Part shown: one piece after another, positions 8,757 through 18,002 of the stretch | Layout: each line of letters begins with the position of its first letter | How positions within the stretch are numbered: the stretch's first letter is position 1 | Assembly (NCBI RefSeq): GCF_042655385.1 | Contig: NZ_JBHSMA010000004.1 | Location: 310,001 to 374,000 of the forward strand | Source: Larkinella bovis | GTDB taxonomy: Bacteria > Bacteroidota > Bacteroidia > Cytophagales > Spirosomataceae | Direction of reading: 5' to 3' | Length of the DNA: 64,000 nucleotides | Program-made: the position numbers and the translations under genes | Notes under the pieces: model-generated | The model's input: only the letters and a program-made list of their open reading frames with translations | Database searches by the model: none | What the model was told of the DNA's origin: nothing

Positions 8757-9029
8757 ATGATCAGAATAAGAACACTTATAAGCATAAATAAACTGGGCGT
8801 TCCCGACTTTTTTATCCAACCGATGCCCGCTGTGCCGAGGGTTGGGGAGAAGGTCGACATTGGAAACTTCCTAGATACCGCTCCAGATGTTTACGAAGAT
8901 CTGCTTGATCAGACTACAGTTGACTGGATTAAAGGGGGTATTCATGAAGTTAAAGACGTGCTTTGGCGCGCAGACAATGAGGGTTATTATGCAGTTCTAG
9001 GGTTTGACCGTTGGGATGATTTGCCGTAA
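8757..9029 (+). CDS. small hypothetical protein
   Basis: 90 residues, soluble, with a mixed strand/helix pattern (IRTLISINKLGVPDFFIQ, then an acidic central part and GYYAVLGFDRWDDLP at the end). Codon use looks normal and the start is ATG. I know no family. It stands 80 bp after the nuclease-like gene and 32 bp before the next small gene, so all three may be cotranscribed. Confidence 0.5.
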   Translation: MIRIRTLISINKLGVPDFFIQPMPAVPRVGEKVDIGNFLDTAPDVYEDLLDQTTVDWIKGGIHEVKDVLWRADNEGYYAVLGFDRWDDLP

Positions 9030-9061
9030 CGTGCTGCTCTTTAATAAGCTATCAATTTCCA

Positions 9062-9466
9062 ATGACCTACCAGAAACAACCCAACCCTTATATTGGACCA
9101 GATGGTCGGATTATTCCAGGCATGGCTGGACTGGCCTCCGTGTTCGCTAAGCAGGAGGATGAAAAGTGGTTAGCATCCTTATCCGAAGAGGAGCGCGCGG
9201 AAGAACTTCGCCAGCGCTGGCAGCTGCACGAGCACATGAATATTTCTATGCCTGCGGAGTATAACCTTAAATAACCGCAGCCTGAAGGAGTTAGCCCGCC
9301 TGGCGAAGGTGGATCAAAAGATTACCCTTCACCCGCCCAGCATAGTTTTGCCGATAAAGCCCGCCGGCGGATGAAGGAGACCCAGCGATACCTGGACCGT
9401 TTTGATCGGGAAGGGTTAGATATAGCGATGGATGCGATGTTTGGGAATGATTTAAGTATAATCTAA
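9062..9466 (+). pseudogene. small hypothetical gene interrupted by an in-frame TAA
   Basis: The frame begins at ATG 9062 and reads 70 residues (YIGPDGRIIPGMAGLASVF ... EERAEELRQRWQLHEHMN) to TAA at 9272-9274. The same frame stays open for 63 more codons to TAA at 9464-9466. That part has coding-like content (FADKARRRMKETQRYLDRFD, then GLDIAMDAMF). A gene of 133 codons plus one nonsense change explains this best. A truncated but functional 70-residue protein is possible. The last 15 bp overlap the convergent 9452-10516 gene. Confidence 0.55.
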
Positions 9467-10516
9467 ATGGTTTACCATCAACATCAACTTACCATCCTTA
9501 TCGCGTTGAGTATAACAATCTTTAAGTATATCGTTTTCAAGACTAATACTCCAGTCTGTTGCCTGTGTTTTACTTCTGAAATTAAGCCAGCTATTGATTA
9601 TGGGATCTATGTCGACCTGCGTTAAATAATCTCCTAAGGTGACTCCAGAGGGAATAAAACTAACGGTTCCAAGTGCATTATCAAGACCGGCTAAATCGAA
9701 AAGTAGATACAATTGAATCTTCTCTTTTAGCAGGCTTTCTTTTAGATCGTTAAATTGGCTATCAGGATCATCATACAACTTAGTAGCCTGTTCTCTGTTT
9801 TCTGGCTCATGGGAAATAATGAATTTCGCCTTCTTTTTATTGTAGGTTGTAAAGTCTGCCGATTGTAACAGGCTAAATATGCACACAATCAAATCATTTT
9901 GATTCTGAGCAATCTCATCATTGTATTTAAAGCCCTTCATATGGGTTTTGTACAGCCGGGAAACCTGATGGTTAAAATCTTTTATGATTTCTTCGCCTGT
10001 AGTCAATGGTGCTACCAAAGTGTAGTGAAGGCAGGCTTTGAATAATTCAAGTAGCTTAAAAGTATTTTCCTTCTTTGTTAAGATATAATATTTCTTGCTA
10101 GGGTCAAGCGTGTAACAATCGTTAACCAAGTTCGCAAGTTCGTCTTTTGACTTTATTGATTTTTTTCCCAACCTCTTACGAGTTTTGCTTACTAACTTAT
10201 GAAGAGCTTGGTCAGTCAATAATTTAAAAATTGGTGCTTCAATTGAGTTAATGTCACTATTGTCAGAGAAGTATATATTTCCCTCGTCTTGCCTTTGATT
10301 TATAACCGTTACAAAATAGTTGATTTCATCAAAACACAACCCTTTGCCTCTTTCAGGATGAGCAATAAAATGGCCTAACTCTTTCGTGAAAGAGTTTTGA
10401 TCAACGAGTTCGCGCACCTCCATAAGAAGTAATTTAACGTCGTCTTCATCAAAAGTTTTCTGGCCAATTTTGTTAATGTATCCCAGGATGGCGTTCCTCC
10501 TTTTTGGGTTAAGCAT
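9452..10516 (-). CDS. hypothetical protein
   Basis: 354 residues, soluble and largely helical, with no signal peptide, membrane segment or motif I recognise. It is lysine- and aspartate-rich (KTRKRLGKKSIKSKDELANL; KKAKFIISHEPENREQA). It is convergent with the interrupted gene at 9062-9466 and has a long upstream gap. The AT-rich composition is like the 1-9 kb cargo rather than the tail gene further right. The function is unknown. Confidence 0.6.
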   Translation of the reverse strand: MLNPKRRNAILGYINKIGQKTFDEDDVKLLLMEVRELVDQNSFTKELGHFIAHPERGKGLCFDEINYFVTVINQRQDEGNIYFSDNSDINSIEAPIFKLLTDQALHKLVSKTRKRLGKKSIKSKDELANLVNDCYTLDPSKKYYILTKKENTFKLLELFKACLHYTLVAPLTTGEEIIKDFNHQVSRLYKTHMKGFKYNDEIAQNQNDLIVCIFSLLQSADFTTYNKKKAKFIISHEPENREQATKLYDDPDSQFNDLKESLLKEKIQLYLLFDLAGLDNALGTVSFIPSGVTLGDYLTQVDIDPIINSWLNFRSKTQATDWSISLENDILKDCYTQRDKDGKLMLMVNHLDYT

Positions 10517-10698
10517 ATCACCGATTAAAGGCTAACTAATACTCAATTCCGACTAAACTATTGGCTGATTATCTTCCTCAGGCAGGGCGTAGTTGGGCCT
10601 CTCTTTTTGATTGTAAATACCGATAACGGCTTCCCGGGCTAGTACCCTTGATTTTCTCTCCCCTTTCCAACAAAACTAACTTATAGCTTCCGGTTTAC

Positions 10699-10740
10699 TT
10701 CTGCGTGGAAGTAATAAGTATTGATCACTTCCACGCAGAA
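10699..10740 (-). terminator. hairpin downstream of 10759-10944 gene
   Basis: 14-base perfectly complementary arms (10699-10712 and 10727-10740; TTCTGCGTGGAAGT and its complement) enclose a 14-base loop, 18 bp after the minus-strand stop at 10759. It lacks a strong U-run, so termination is plausible but unproved. Confidence 0.5.
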
Positions 10741-10758
10741 CGCACTAGTCAAATCGTA

Positions 10759-10944
10759 TTAATACTGCCGGAAAGTTGCTACTTGTGATTGCTTTCGGAC
10801 GGGCAGGCACCGGGTTACCCTGATAACCATAAATTCATTACCGAATTTCTCCCGAGCCTCAGCGCGGCTACTGGCCTGCATGTGATAATGGGTGTTGACC
10901 CCTTCAGTGACATAGTCGATCCTATACCATCTTAATTTTCTCAT
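10759..10944 (-). CDS. small basic hypothetical protein downstream of tape-measure gene
   Basis: 61 residues, basic, beginning MRKLRWYRIDYVTEGV, with a helix SSRAEAREKFG and a strand VIRVTRCLPV. This fold pattern is typical of small phage-borne or plasmid-borne proteins of unknown function. Before the IS insertion, its ATG lay 21 bp after the tape-measure stop codon (10966-10968), so it belonged to the same operon. The IS now separates it from its original promoter. Confidence 0.55.
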   Translation of the reverse strand: MRKLRWYRIDYVTEGVNTHYHMQASSRAEAREKFGNEFMVIRVTRCLPVRKQSQVATFRQY

Positions 10945-11035
10945 TGTTCAAGTGAGGGAAAGCCACTATTTAATTTTTTGTTTAAGCTGAGATTGTATCA
11001 ACCCCTATAAAGTTGGAGAGTTTTCTCAAAACAGT

Positions 11036-11978
11036 TTAGTCCGTTAAGCAACCTTCAGTAGTTATCCACTCGGGTTGATTCTGGAGTTGCTCTGACCGTA
11101 ATTTCATACCTTCCTGCCATTTTCGATTAGGTGTCACATTCTTGATTCCTCCATGAATGCGACGCTCGTTGTAAAACTTCACGAAATCGTCAATTGCAAG
11201 CTGGGCGGCGGCGGCCGTCCGATTCATAATAACTGTCGAATTCATACCGGATCAGTAGCTCACGCTCTAAAATGCTATGATACGCTTCTATATAACTATT
11301 TTCCTCCGGCGTCGCCACGTGCGTAAACTCTTGCTCCGCCTGCTGATCACGTAAAAACCGCTTTACCAGATGCGAGACGAATTGAGAGCCATTATCATTG
11401 CGGATTTTCACCCCTTTTAAGCCATAGGCTCGCTGAATGTGCAGAAAAGCTCGGACGACATCGGCCTTCCGAATGCTTTTCTGGAAAAGGGAATAAAGAA
11501 TTTTTCGGCTATATACATCCAAAATACTGTAAAGCAGATAATTCCGCTTCTCGCCTTTCACCCAAACATACTTGATGTCATGACAGAGGTACTCTAAAGG
11601 GTATTGAGCATCGATTTTCCGGTGACTTACCCACTTGCGAGGACCTGTTGATCGGATCGTGATGCCCAGTAAAAGATTATGCTCTTTTAAGAGTCGATAT
11701 ACTTTCTTGGGATTAATCCTATAGCCCTGTTCCCGCAGATGATCGGTCATCTTTTGATAGCCATAACAAACGAGTGGATCCTCTAGCAGTTGACGCACCG
11801 CGTCGATCACCGTCTGGTTAGTGACTCTTCCTCCACCCGCTAGTGGGGTATGAGTGGAAGCCTGGCGCCCTCTACGCCCCGATTTAGACTGATAGTAGAA
11901 GCGGCTTTGTGCTAATCCCAACCAGCGGCAAAGCTTCTGGCGTGAGATACGATCCTGATATTGATTCACCAACATCAC
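11036..11978 (-). pseudogene. IS3-family transposase OrfB (DDE), frameshifted near the C-terminus
   Basis: The rve-type integrase core is present: HDIKYVWV, NDNGSQF and the Glu in PEENSYIEAYHS give the DDE triad. Reading stops at 11190, but the conserved end (AQLAIDDFVKFYNERRIHGG) continues in the +1 frame to 11036. Removing one G from the GG near 11230 would restore a single frame. OrfB also starts with an ATGA overlap of orfA, and an A8 run at 12001-12008 (T8 on the plus strand) could give the usual -1 frameshift fusion. The break lies after the catalytic Glu, so some activity may remain. It could also be a sequencing error in GC-repeat DNA. Confidence 0.85.
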
Positions 11979-12331
11979 TTTTTCATGGGATGGACACCCG
12001 TTTTTTTTAACAGTTCGGCCATTACCTCCAGCTCCAAGGCCTGTTTAGCAACGATACGCTTAAGCCGTTCGTTCTCAAGTTCGGTCTCCCGGGCTTGGTG
12101 GTCAACTCTCTTATAGCGGTTCGATAAGCCGGCTAAACCGCTGTTTTCGTACTTATGCTGCCACTTACGTAGCAGAGAAGGCGATAGATTATATTTACGG
12201 CAGGTCTCCGTTTTACCCTCTCGTGAGGCCTCCTTCAGAATCGATTCTCGATGCTCCGGTGTAAATACGCGTTTTTCCTTTTTCATTTCCTTTAAAGTTA
12301 GTGACAAATCCTTTTTAGATTTTGTCTCCAA
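11975..12331 (-). CDS. IS3-family OrfA (helix-turn-helix)
   Basis: 118 residues. The helix-turn-helix reads RVFTPEHRESILKEA ... CRKYNLSPSLLRKWQHKYE, followed by a leucine-zipper-like coiled coil (ETELENERLKRIVAKQALEL). That is the standard OrfA layout of IS3 elements, which bind the terminal repeats. It overlaps orfB by 4 bp. Its promoter lies inside the right terminal repeat region near 12340. Confidence 0.9.
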   Translation of the reverse strand: METKSKKDLSLTLKEMKKEKRVFTPEHRESILKEASREGKTETCRKYNLSPSLLRKWQHKYENSGLAGLSNRYKRVDHQARETELENERLKRIVAKQALELEVMAELLKKTGVHPMKK

Positions 12332-15300
12332 CTATTTATGGGGCTAAGACAAGATAGCTCACGAACGATCTGTTTGCTCTGATCTATTAGTTCTTTCAAC
12401 TGAGCACTATCGTTGTCTATCGTGGTTATGGTGGTACGGCGGCCTTCCTTCCGGACGCGTTTATTGCCGGCCACGTATTCGCTCGTGTTATGACTACGAT
12501 CCCAGTTGCTATTGTTTTCCGCCCGGAATGCGGCTAGCTCATCAGCTAACCGATTAATGGAGCCTTGTGTAATTGGCTGAATCGACGCTCGGTTCCTCTG
12601 AGCTGATGCCATCGCGCCCAGGGCTTTCTGGGAGGCAATGCCGGTGGTTTCGTGCAGCAACACCCCTTTTTCCGATGCCAGCCGTTTGACATCGGCCCAC
12701 GGAAACGGGGTATGGCCGCCGTCATTGATGGCATCCAAAAGACTGGCGTAGCGGCCGGCCCGGGACTTACGGGTGATGTGCTCCCCGCCTTCGACTTCCA
12801 CGTCGTTGAAGGCGCCGGTTCCCCGGATCCCGCCCTGTTCGTGGGATGGGCCTTCGAGCCAGCCCCCTTCCCGGAAGGTTTGGGAGGCACTTGATGCATT
12901 GGCGGCTTTTACCTTGGCTTTCAGTGAGGCAAACGTTCCAAGGATGGTGAAGCCCGCGGCAATAGCGGAGGCCAGACCAACGAGGCCGAATTTTGAATTA
13001 ACCCGGTACTGCTCCGAAATAGCGGCAATCAGGTTAGCAACCGTCAGGGCATTCGTTGAAATCAGCGCGCCCGATTCCAGCAGCATTTGAGTTTTGATAG
13101 CCCGGCGACGTACCTGTTCTTCCTGGGCTTTTTGTGTCTTTAGGGCATCAAGCTCCATCTGCCGCAGGGAAAGATTCGAGGCCGTTCCGGACTCTTGAAG
13201 ACGTTTCTCTTCCGAAATCTGCTCCTGTTTTTTTTGAATCTCCTCGTCGATCTTGCGGATGCGTTCATTGCTGGCATCGATTGACGCCTGAGTCATTATC
13301 GTGATGGTATCGGTCATTGCCTTTTCCATCGACTGGACAGCCTGCACCTGGGCCGCAAAATCTTTTGCGAGCTTATCCTTCTTTTCGGGGTCTTTTTCGT
13401 TTTTGCTTGGGTCGCCGGCTAGTAGTTCATAAATACTTCCAAAAGCGGGTTGCCGTTGTAGCTGCTTGAGTTGCCCCTGGACCGTAGTGATTCGTTTCTG
13501 GATCGCCTGCCGCTCCTCTTCGGTGGAGGAGTCTCCAAACTGCTCAATTAACTTCAATCGTTCGAGCAACCCCTGGGCTTCCACCTCCAGCAACCTCATT
13601 TGGGCCTTTCGCTCCAGATCGTAGCGGCCACTGATTTGCGCTTCCGTTACGGCCTTTTCCGCGTCAGCTAATTTTCCTGCGTTCTGCTGCTCATTTAGTT
13701 TCAGCTTGCGTTCCAAATCCAGCTGTGCCAGTTCCTGATCACGAGCTTTGATAAGTCGTACCTCATCGTTTGACCCCTGTCTGACCAGCTTTAGAATTTC
13801 ACTGTATTTCTGGCGAACTTTCGTTACCTGCTGGTCGTATTCACTACCAATTAATTCATCGACCTTGTCTTGGTGCTCTTGCACTTCGTCGATCTCTTTT
13901 TTGTAGAACTCCTGCTGCTCCCGCTGCAGCCGGTCGTTGACCGCCTGACGACGGCGTTCGAACAGTTCAACTTCACCCGTTGACAATTCGGTCGACGTGT
14001 CGGCGATCGGATCCCCGTTTTTGTCGAACTTTCCGGCCTTGGCACCCGCGGCCAGCTGCTTTAATTTCAGAAAGGCCTGCTCTTCCTGATTGATCATCAG
14101 GGTATCGAGCCGGGCCTTTTCCTGCAGGTAGGCCGATGAGTCTTTTTTCAAAGACTCGAGTCGTTCCTTACCGTATTCGTTCTCCAGATCCTGCAGTTCG
14201 GACTCGTATTTCTCCTTTAAATCGAGGGCTTTTTTCTGCTGGGCGGAAAGGATTTTAGCCTGCTTTTCGCCGGCTTTCTTCTCTTTGGCCTCATCATCGA
14301 GTGCGGCCTTGGCAGTGGCTTCATCCCGCATCTGCTTCTGTTTCTGGGCCGACTTGAGCTGCTCTTCGGCCACCTTGACAGCCTGTTTCGCGGCCGTCAG
14401 CTCGGCTCCCTCCGCCGTGAAGGTTTTACCCTTCAACAGCCCGCGATCGGCCACATCCTTGTACTGGGCCCGGGCCTGAACAACCTGCTGTTTGCGGAAC
14501 TCGAGTTCTTTTTCAGCAGCCTTAATCTTCGCCAGCGTTTCGTCATACTCCTTGCCAGATTCTTTCCGCTCAACCTCAAGGCGCTCGTTCAAGCTAGTCG
14601 CAACTTGTTGACGGGCCTGGCTGATAATCGACTTCACCCGGGCCTCTTTGGCAGCTGCTTTTTCCTGATCTTCTATATTGCTTCTGCGCTGTTCTAGGAA
14701 TGCGTCAATGCCGGCATCTATTTTTCCTGTCAGCATATAGGCTCTTGCAAACGCAATCAATTCGCTTTTACCACTGCGGAAGCCATTAATCATCCGAGTA
14801 ATGCCCTGCGTTATTTTCCGGAAAAAACCATCCTGCGACTCGCCCATGTCCCGGAACAGGCCCACAAAGGCCGTCCCCAGCTTGTCCAGATCCGTGGCCA
14901 GGTTGTTGATGTTCGTCTTTTGCTGGGCGTAGGCGGTGTTGGTGCCGGTCAGCGAAGCGGTCAGGCCGTCGATTTCCTTCCGATTATCGAGGATCTGTTT
15001 AGCCGCCAGTACGTTTTCAACCCCAAACTCCTTAGTGATCTTAGTGGTAGTATTAAATTTCTTCGAAGCGTTCTCCAGTGCCGTGCTCAGGCCTACTACA
15101 GAAGGGCGCAGGTCTTTATCGGTTGAACTCTCAAGTTTTAGGAAGATATTCCTCATTTGAGTCCCTGCCTCTGCCCCGAGCACCATATTCTTAGCCAGTA
15201 TTTGGACTAAGGCATTACTCTGCTCAAAGCTGATGCCGGCCGAAGCCAGCGCAGATCCAGACGCTTTGAAGGCCGCAGCCGTGTCCTTTATCTCCGACGA

Positions 15301-16251
15301 GCCCTCCTTTGCTCCGGCCGCTAAGACGTTCACAAAACGGCTGGCCTCTTCCGCTCCGGCATTGAACTGGTTCAACGAGCCCAGCAGCGATTCGGCGGCT
15401 TCTTCCAGGGAAATATTGCCGGCCGCATCCTGAAGGGCTATCACCTCCTTGGTCGTCTGCACCAGCAGTTCCTTGTTCTCCAGCAGTTCGGGTTTGATTG
15501 AGCCGACCGTCTGGAAGGCCTGCACCATGGCCAGCGCCGACTTGCCGGTTTCCTTCTCAAACTCGATCGCCTGGTCCCGCAGGAACTTGAGATCGTCACC
15601 CGTGGCCCCGGTGATGGCCGATAACTGCGATAAGGCCCGGCCAAATTCAGCCGGACCCCGAACGACCAGATCAAAGGCTTTGTCCAGGGCGAACAGTCCC
15701 CCGACGATGCCCGTCAGTTTACTGCTCAGGTTCTGGCTCAGGTTTCCCAGCTGACCACCCAGACCGCCGGAACCCGAACCGGATCCGGAGCCTCCACCCC
15801 GTCCGGATCCGGGCGTAAACCGGCCCCGGCTGTCACGGCCCTGACCACCATCCCGGTTCTGGCCTTCGCGGCCGCGGTTAAACTTCTGCTGCTCGTCGTT
15901 GAGCTTTTTAAGCTGATTGGTAACGGTTAAAATTTCCTTCTGCAACCGGGCGTATTTACCGACTGCGGTAAACTCAGCCTGCCGGCGGTTTAGCTCAGCC
16001 TGAACGGCTTGCAGCCGTTTGATTTCGGCTTCGTAAGATTTAGCCGAGTTTGTGATCTGGGCGTAAATGCGGGTATTCTGGAGCAGCTTCGAATTGTAGT
16101 TGGTCGCCGATCGGGCCGCTTCTTTAAAGGGGTCACTCTTTTTGGCACGGTCTTCTTTGTCGGCTACTTTATCAAATGCAAAGCCGACCTTCTCCAATTT
16201 TTCGAGAATTCGCAGGTCAAGATCCCATATACTTTCGACTGGTTCAGCCAT
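12298..16251 (-). CDS. phage tail tape-measure-like protein, last codons replaced by IS insertion
   Basis: 1317 residues as it reads now. Residues about 190-420 match the TP901-type tape-measure core (FGRALSQLSAITGATGDDLKF, then AQAGTQMR-like text). Long coiled coils rich in Glu, Lys and Gln follow, then a hydrophobic stretch (GLASAIAAGFTILGTFASL) and a Gly-rich end FREGGWLEGPSHEQGG typical of tail length proteins. A low-complexity Gly/Ser linker lies near 150-170. The final 17 residues are encoded by the IS end. The uninterrupted gene ended seven residues after the junction (QLKQKIK, stop 10966-10968), giving about 1307 residues. No capsid, portal or terminase genes lie nearby, so it is an orphan tail gene. 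Confidence 0.85.
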   Translation of the reverse strand: MAEPVESIWDLDLRILEKLEKVGFAFDKVADKEDRAKKSDPFKEAARSATNYNSKLLQNTRIYAQITNSAKSYEAEIKRLQAVQAELNRRQAEFTAVGKYARLQKEILTVTNQLKKLNDEQQKFNRGREGQNRDGGQGRDSRGRFTPGSGRGGGSGSGSGSGGLGGQLGNLSQNLSSKLTGIVGGLFALDKAFDLVVRGPAEFGRALSQLSAITGATGDDLKFLRDQAIEFEKETGKSALAMVQAFQTVGSIKPELLENKELLVQTTKEVIALQDAAGNISLEEAAESLLGSLNQFNAGAEEASRFVNVLAAGAKEGSSEIKDTAAAFKASGSALASAGISFEQSNALVQILAKNMVLGAEAGTQMRNIFLKLESSTDKDLRPSVVGLSTALENASKKFNTTTKITKEFGVENVLAAKQILDNRKEIDGLTASLTGTNTAYAQQKTNINNLATDLDKLGTAFVGLFRDMGESQDGFFRKITQGITRMINGFRSGKSELIAFARAYMLTGKIDAGIDAFLEQRRSNIEDQEKAAAKEARVKSIISQARQQVATSLNERLEVERKESGKEYDETLAKIKAAEKELEFRKQQVVQARAQYKDVADRGLLKGKTFTAEGAELTAAKQAVKVAEEQLKSAQKQKQMRDEATAKAALDDEAKEKKAGEKQAKILSAQQKKALDLKEKYESELQDLENEYGKERLESLKKDSSAYLQEKARLDTLMINQEEQAFLKLKQLAAGAKAGKFDKNGDPIADTSTELSTGEVELFERRRQAVNDRLQREQQEFYKKEIDEVQEHQDKVDELIGSEYDQQVTKVRQKYSEILKLVRQGSNDEVRLIKARDQELAQLDLERKLKLNEQQNAGKLADAEKAVTEAQISGRYDLERKAQMRLLEVEAQGLLERLKLIEQFGDSSTEEERQAIQKRITTVQGQLKQLQRQPAFGSIYELLAGDPSKNEKDPEKKDKLAKDFAAQVQAVQSMEKAMTDTITIMTQASIDASNERIRKIDEEIQKKQEQISEEKRLQESGTASNLSLRQMELDALKTQKAQEEQVRRRAIKTQMLLESGALISTNALTVANLIAAISEQYRVNSKFGLVGLASAIAAGFTILGTFASLKAKVKAANASSASQTFREGGWLEGPSHEQGGIRGTGAFNDVEVEGGEHITRKSRAGRYASLLDAINDGGHTPFPWADVKRLASEKGVLLHETTGIASQKALGAMASAQRNRASIQPITQGSINRLADELAAFRAENNSNWDRSHNTSEYVAGNKRVRKEGRRTTITTIDNDSAQLKELIDQSKQIVRELSCLSPINSWRQNLKRICH

Positions 16252-16263
16252 GTTATTTCTAGT

Positions 16264-16632
16264 TTAATTAGTTCGATGGATTGGTTTAACGCTTTCGTAA
16301 ACTGCCTGCAAACGCTCGTTGGTAACATCCAGGAGTATCCCCATCCGGTTCACCAATACATCGGTTTTCTCGGCTCGGGCCTGCTGAAAGAACATGGTTA
16401 AGCTTAGGTAAAATAGGTTGGGCTGGGTGAGTTCGATCCACTCTTCAATGGCGTCGAGGAGCAGAGAAGGAAGGTTAGGTTCAGAGTCCTTGCCGTTCAT
16501 AAACTGGGCGGCTGGAATCATGTTACCTTTTAGCGTTTGAATAATGTAGGCCTCCAGCAGAGCGCATTCATTGTCGGTATGATGTTCGGCGGTCAGCTCT
16601 TTCAATAGTCGGTCTTTTAAACTCTTATCCAT
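16264..16632 (-). CDS. hypothetical protein upstream of tape-measure gene
   Basis: 122 residues from ATG at 16632; a GTG nine codons upstream is less likely. It is helical and acidic (MDKSLKDRLLKELTAEHH ... LLLDAIEEWIELTQPN). Its stop lies 12 bp before the tape-measure start. In tailed phages that place is usually held by a tail assembly chaperone of similar size, so that role is suggested by position. No motif confirms it. Confidence 0.6.
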   Translation of the reverse strand: MDKSLKDRLLKELTAEHHTDNECALLEAYIIQTLKGNMIPAAQFMNGKDSEPNLPSLLLDAIEEWIELTQPNLFYLSLTMFFQQARAEKTDVLVNRMGILLDVTNERLQAVYESVKPIHRTN

Positions 16633-16659
16633 TGAATGAAAATTTACTGGACCGAACAC

Positions 16660-17099
16660 GAACCCTTTCTAGTGATAGAATTGATTTACCCGCTTCAAAT
16701 AATAGCCTGAACAACAGAGGCACTTGTTGCTTATGACCGCAGTCAGTATTGAACGATTTCACTGATTTAATTCCAAAACTTTGCATCTTTTCGCTGCGGA
16801 GTTAAGATTAATGACTGTATTTCTGATACCTTCTTTAATGCCTTAATTTACAACAATTTAAGGCTTTTTACAAGCTCATATTCTTTACTGTTGATCAGTA
16901 AAAGCAGTCTCTTTTCTACAGTTCAACGAAAACTTTAATTTGTTTATGTCTCGTAATACAGGTTACAGATTTTATTCTCAGAATGAGAAAAAAAATGTTC
17001 TCAAAATGAGAAGATATCTTCTCATTTTGAGAACATTTTAAGTTTAAGTCGGGATGGAGTCGGCATTAAGTCGGCTACAGGACTTAATAGCTTATGATG
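16660..17099. other. intergenic region upstream of the tail genes
   Basis: 440 bp, AT-rich, with no reading frame. It holds the terminator of the 17100 gene (16992-17039) and presumably the promoter of the tail operon. A second short inverted motif (TTCTCAGAATGAGAA) precedes the terminator at about 16975-16990. Confidence 0.6.
16992..17039 (-). terminator. perfect 48-bp palindrome, rho-independent terminator
   Basis: Two complementary 24-base arms meet at 17015/17016 with no spacer. The core is TGAGAAGAT/ATCTTCTCA. On the minus strand it is followed by a U-tract from the A-run at 16988-16995. It lies 60 bp after the stop of the minus-strand gene ending at 17100. Confidence 0.8.
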
Positions 17100-17831
17100 T
17101 TATTTATAGTGATTAACTGCAAATACATAAGATTCCGTACCTATTTTCTCCAGCGTAACCTTAATTGAGCCACCTGACGGGGGGTACAACATTACCGTGT
17201 CTCCTAACAACATATTATTTTTCCTACCGTTAAAAACGGCATAGACTCCTGTAGCTTTACCACTAATAAACTCGTCTTGTACCCCTACAAAGTACTCCCC
17301 ATCAATCGGCCGTGTGAGTGATTCGTTCCCGCCCCTTGGAAGGGTGATTCTTTTTAAGTCAACGGGTAAGTTTAGTACTTCATCGTAAAACTTAGCAGTG
17401 CCTTTGAATCTCTCCGTTTCAACAGCAATAATACTACTCGCATTGATAACGGTTTTAAATCTAGCAATCACATTGCTGATGATGCTGTCGACTTTACTTG
17501 TGTCCGAACCTGAATTATTTCTTATTTTTTTTAAGTCTTCAATTAACTTTTCTAACTCCTCATTTTCTGTAGTTACAATTGTTGATTTAGACTCAAGTAT
17601 TCCGACAATCTGGCCTAATTGCCGGTTGGTGATTTCGGAATTTTTAATAGAATTTTGCTGATAGTTACTATCTCTTGTAATAATAATGTCCCCATCTGGT
17701 TTGTCTATTCTTTTTTGCAGCAAGCCAGCCCCAAAGCCAAGTGCGGCACCCAGCAGCGTAGTAACTATGGCCACAGCCCACACTTCTGATATAAACATTC
17801 TTTTTTTTGGTTTAGTAGATGGTTTCTCCAT
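17100..17831 (-). CDS. membrane-anchored hypothetical protein with coiled coil
   Basis: 243 residues. A basic N-terminus precedes one membrane segment (AVAIVTTLLGAALGFGAGLL, residues about 19-38). A periplasmic or cytoplasmic part with a coiled coil follows (residues about 70-125), and the C-terminal 80 residues are strand-rich (GEYFVGVQDEFISG; VYAVFNGRKNN). No family is recognised. It is a single-gene unit with its own terminator, between the integrase and the tail genes. It could be a prophage lysogenic-conversion gene. Confidence 0.6.
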   Translation of the reverse strand: MEKPSTKPKKRMFISEVWAVAIVTTLLGAALGFGAGLLQKRIDKPDGDIIITRDSNYQQNSIKNSEITNRQLGQIVGILESKSTIVTTENEELEKLIEDLKKIRNNSGSDTSKVDSIISNVIARFKTVINASSIIAVETERFKGTAKFYDEVLNLPVDLKRITLPRGGNESLTRPIDGEYFVGVQDEFISGKATGVYAVFNGRKNNMLLGDTVMLYPPSGGSIKVTLEKIGTESYVFAVNHYK

Positions 17832-18002
17832 GATTTGAAAGTTTAACAGGATTTGTAGTCCTTATAAGTTGATTTAAAAATAGATAGATTACAAAATATA
17901 GTTTATCCCCTTAAGATAAGAGGTTTATAGGCAAGTGGAATGGCTTAATTCCTACATAAATAAAAAACCATCCTTTCTGCTGGATTCGGATCATAATTCA
18001 TA

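Larger units (their letters stand above)
10994..12351 (-). mobile_element. IS3-family insertion sequence with 4-bp target duplication
   Basis: Imperfect terminal inverted repeats: the left end reads TGTATCAACCCCTATAAAGT and the right end, read inward, TGTCTTAGCCCCATAAATAG, both continuing into TTGGAGA. A direct repeat AGAT flanks it at 10990-10993 and 12352-12355. It carries overlapping orfA and orfB. Removing the element plus one AGAT restores the tape-measure reading frame to a stop at 10966-10968. These facts fix the borders to the base. Confidence 0.92.

Noticed and set aside
12652..15754. Several plus-strand frames inside the tape-measure gene
   Set aside because: They are Ser/Ala-rich shadows of a GC-rich gene read on the other strand.
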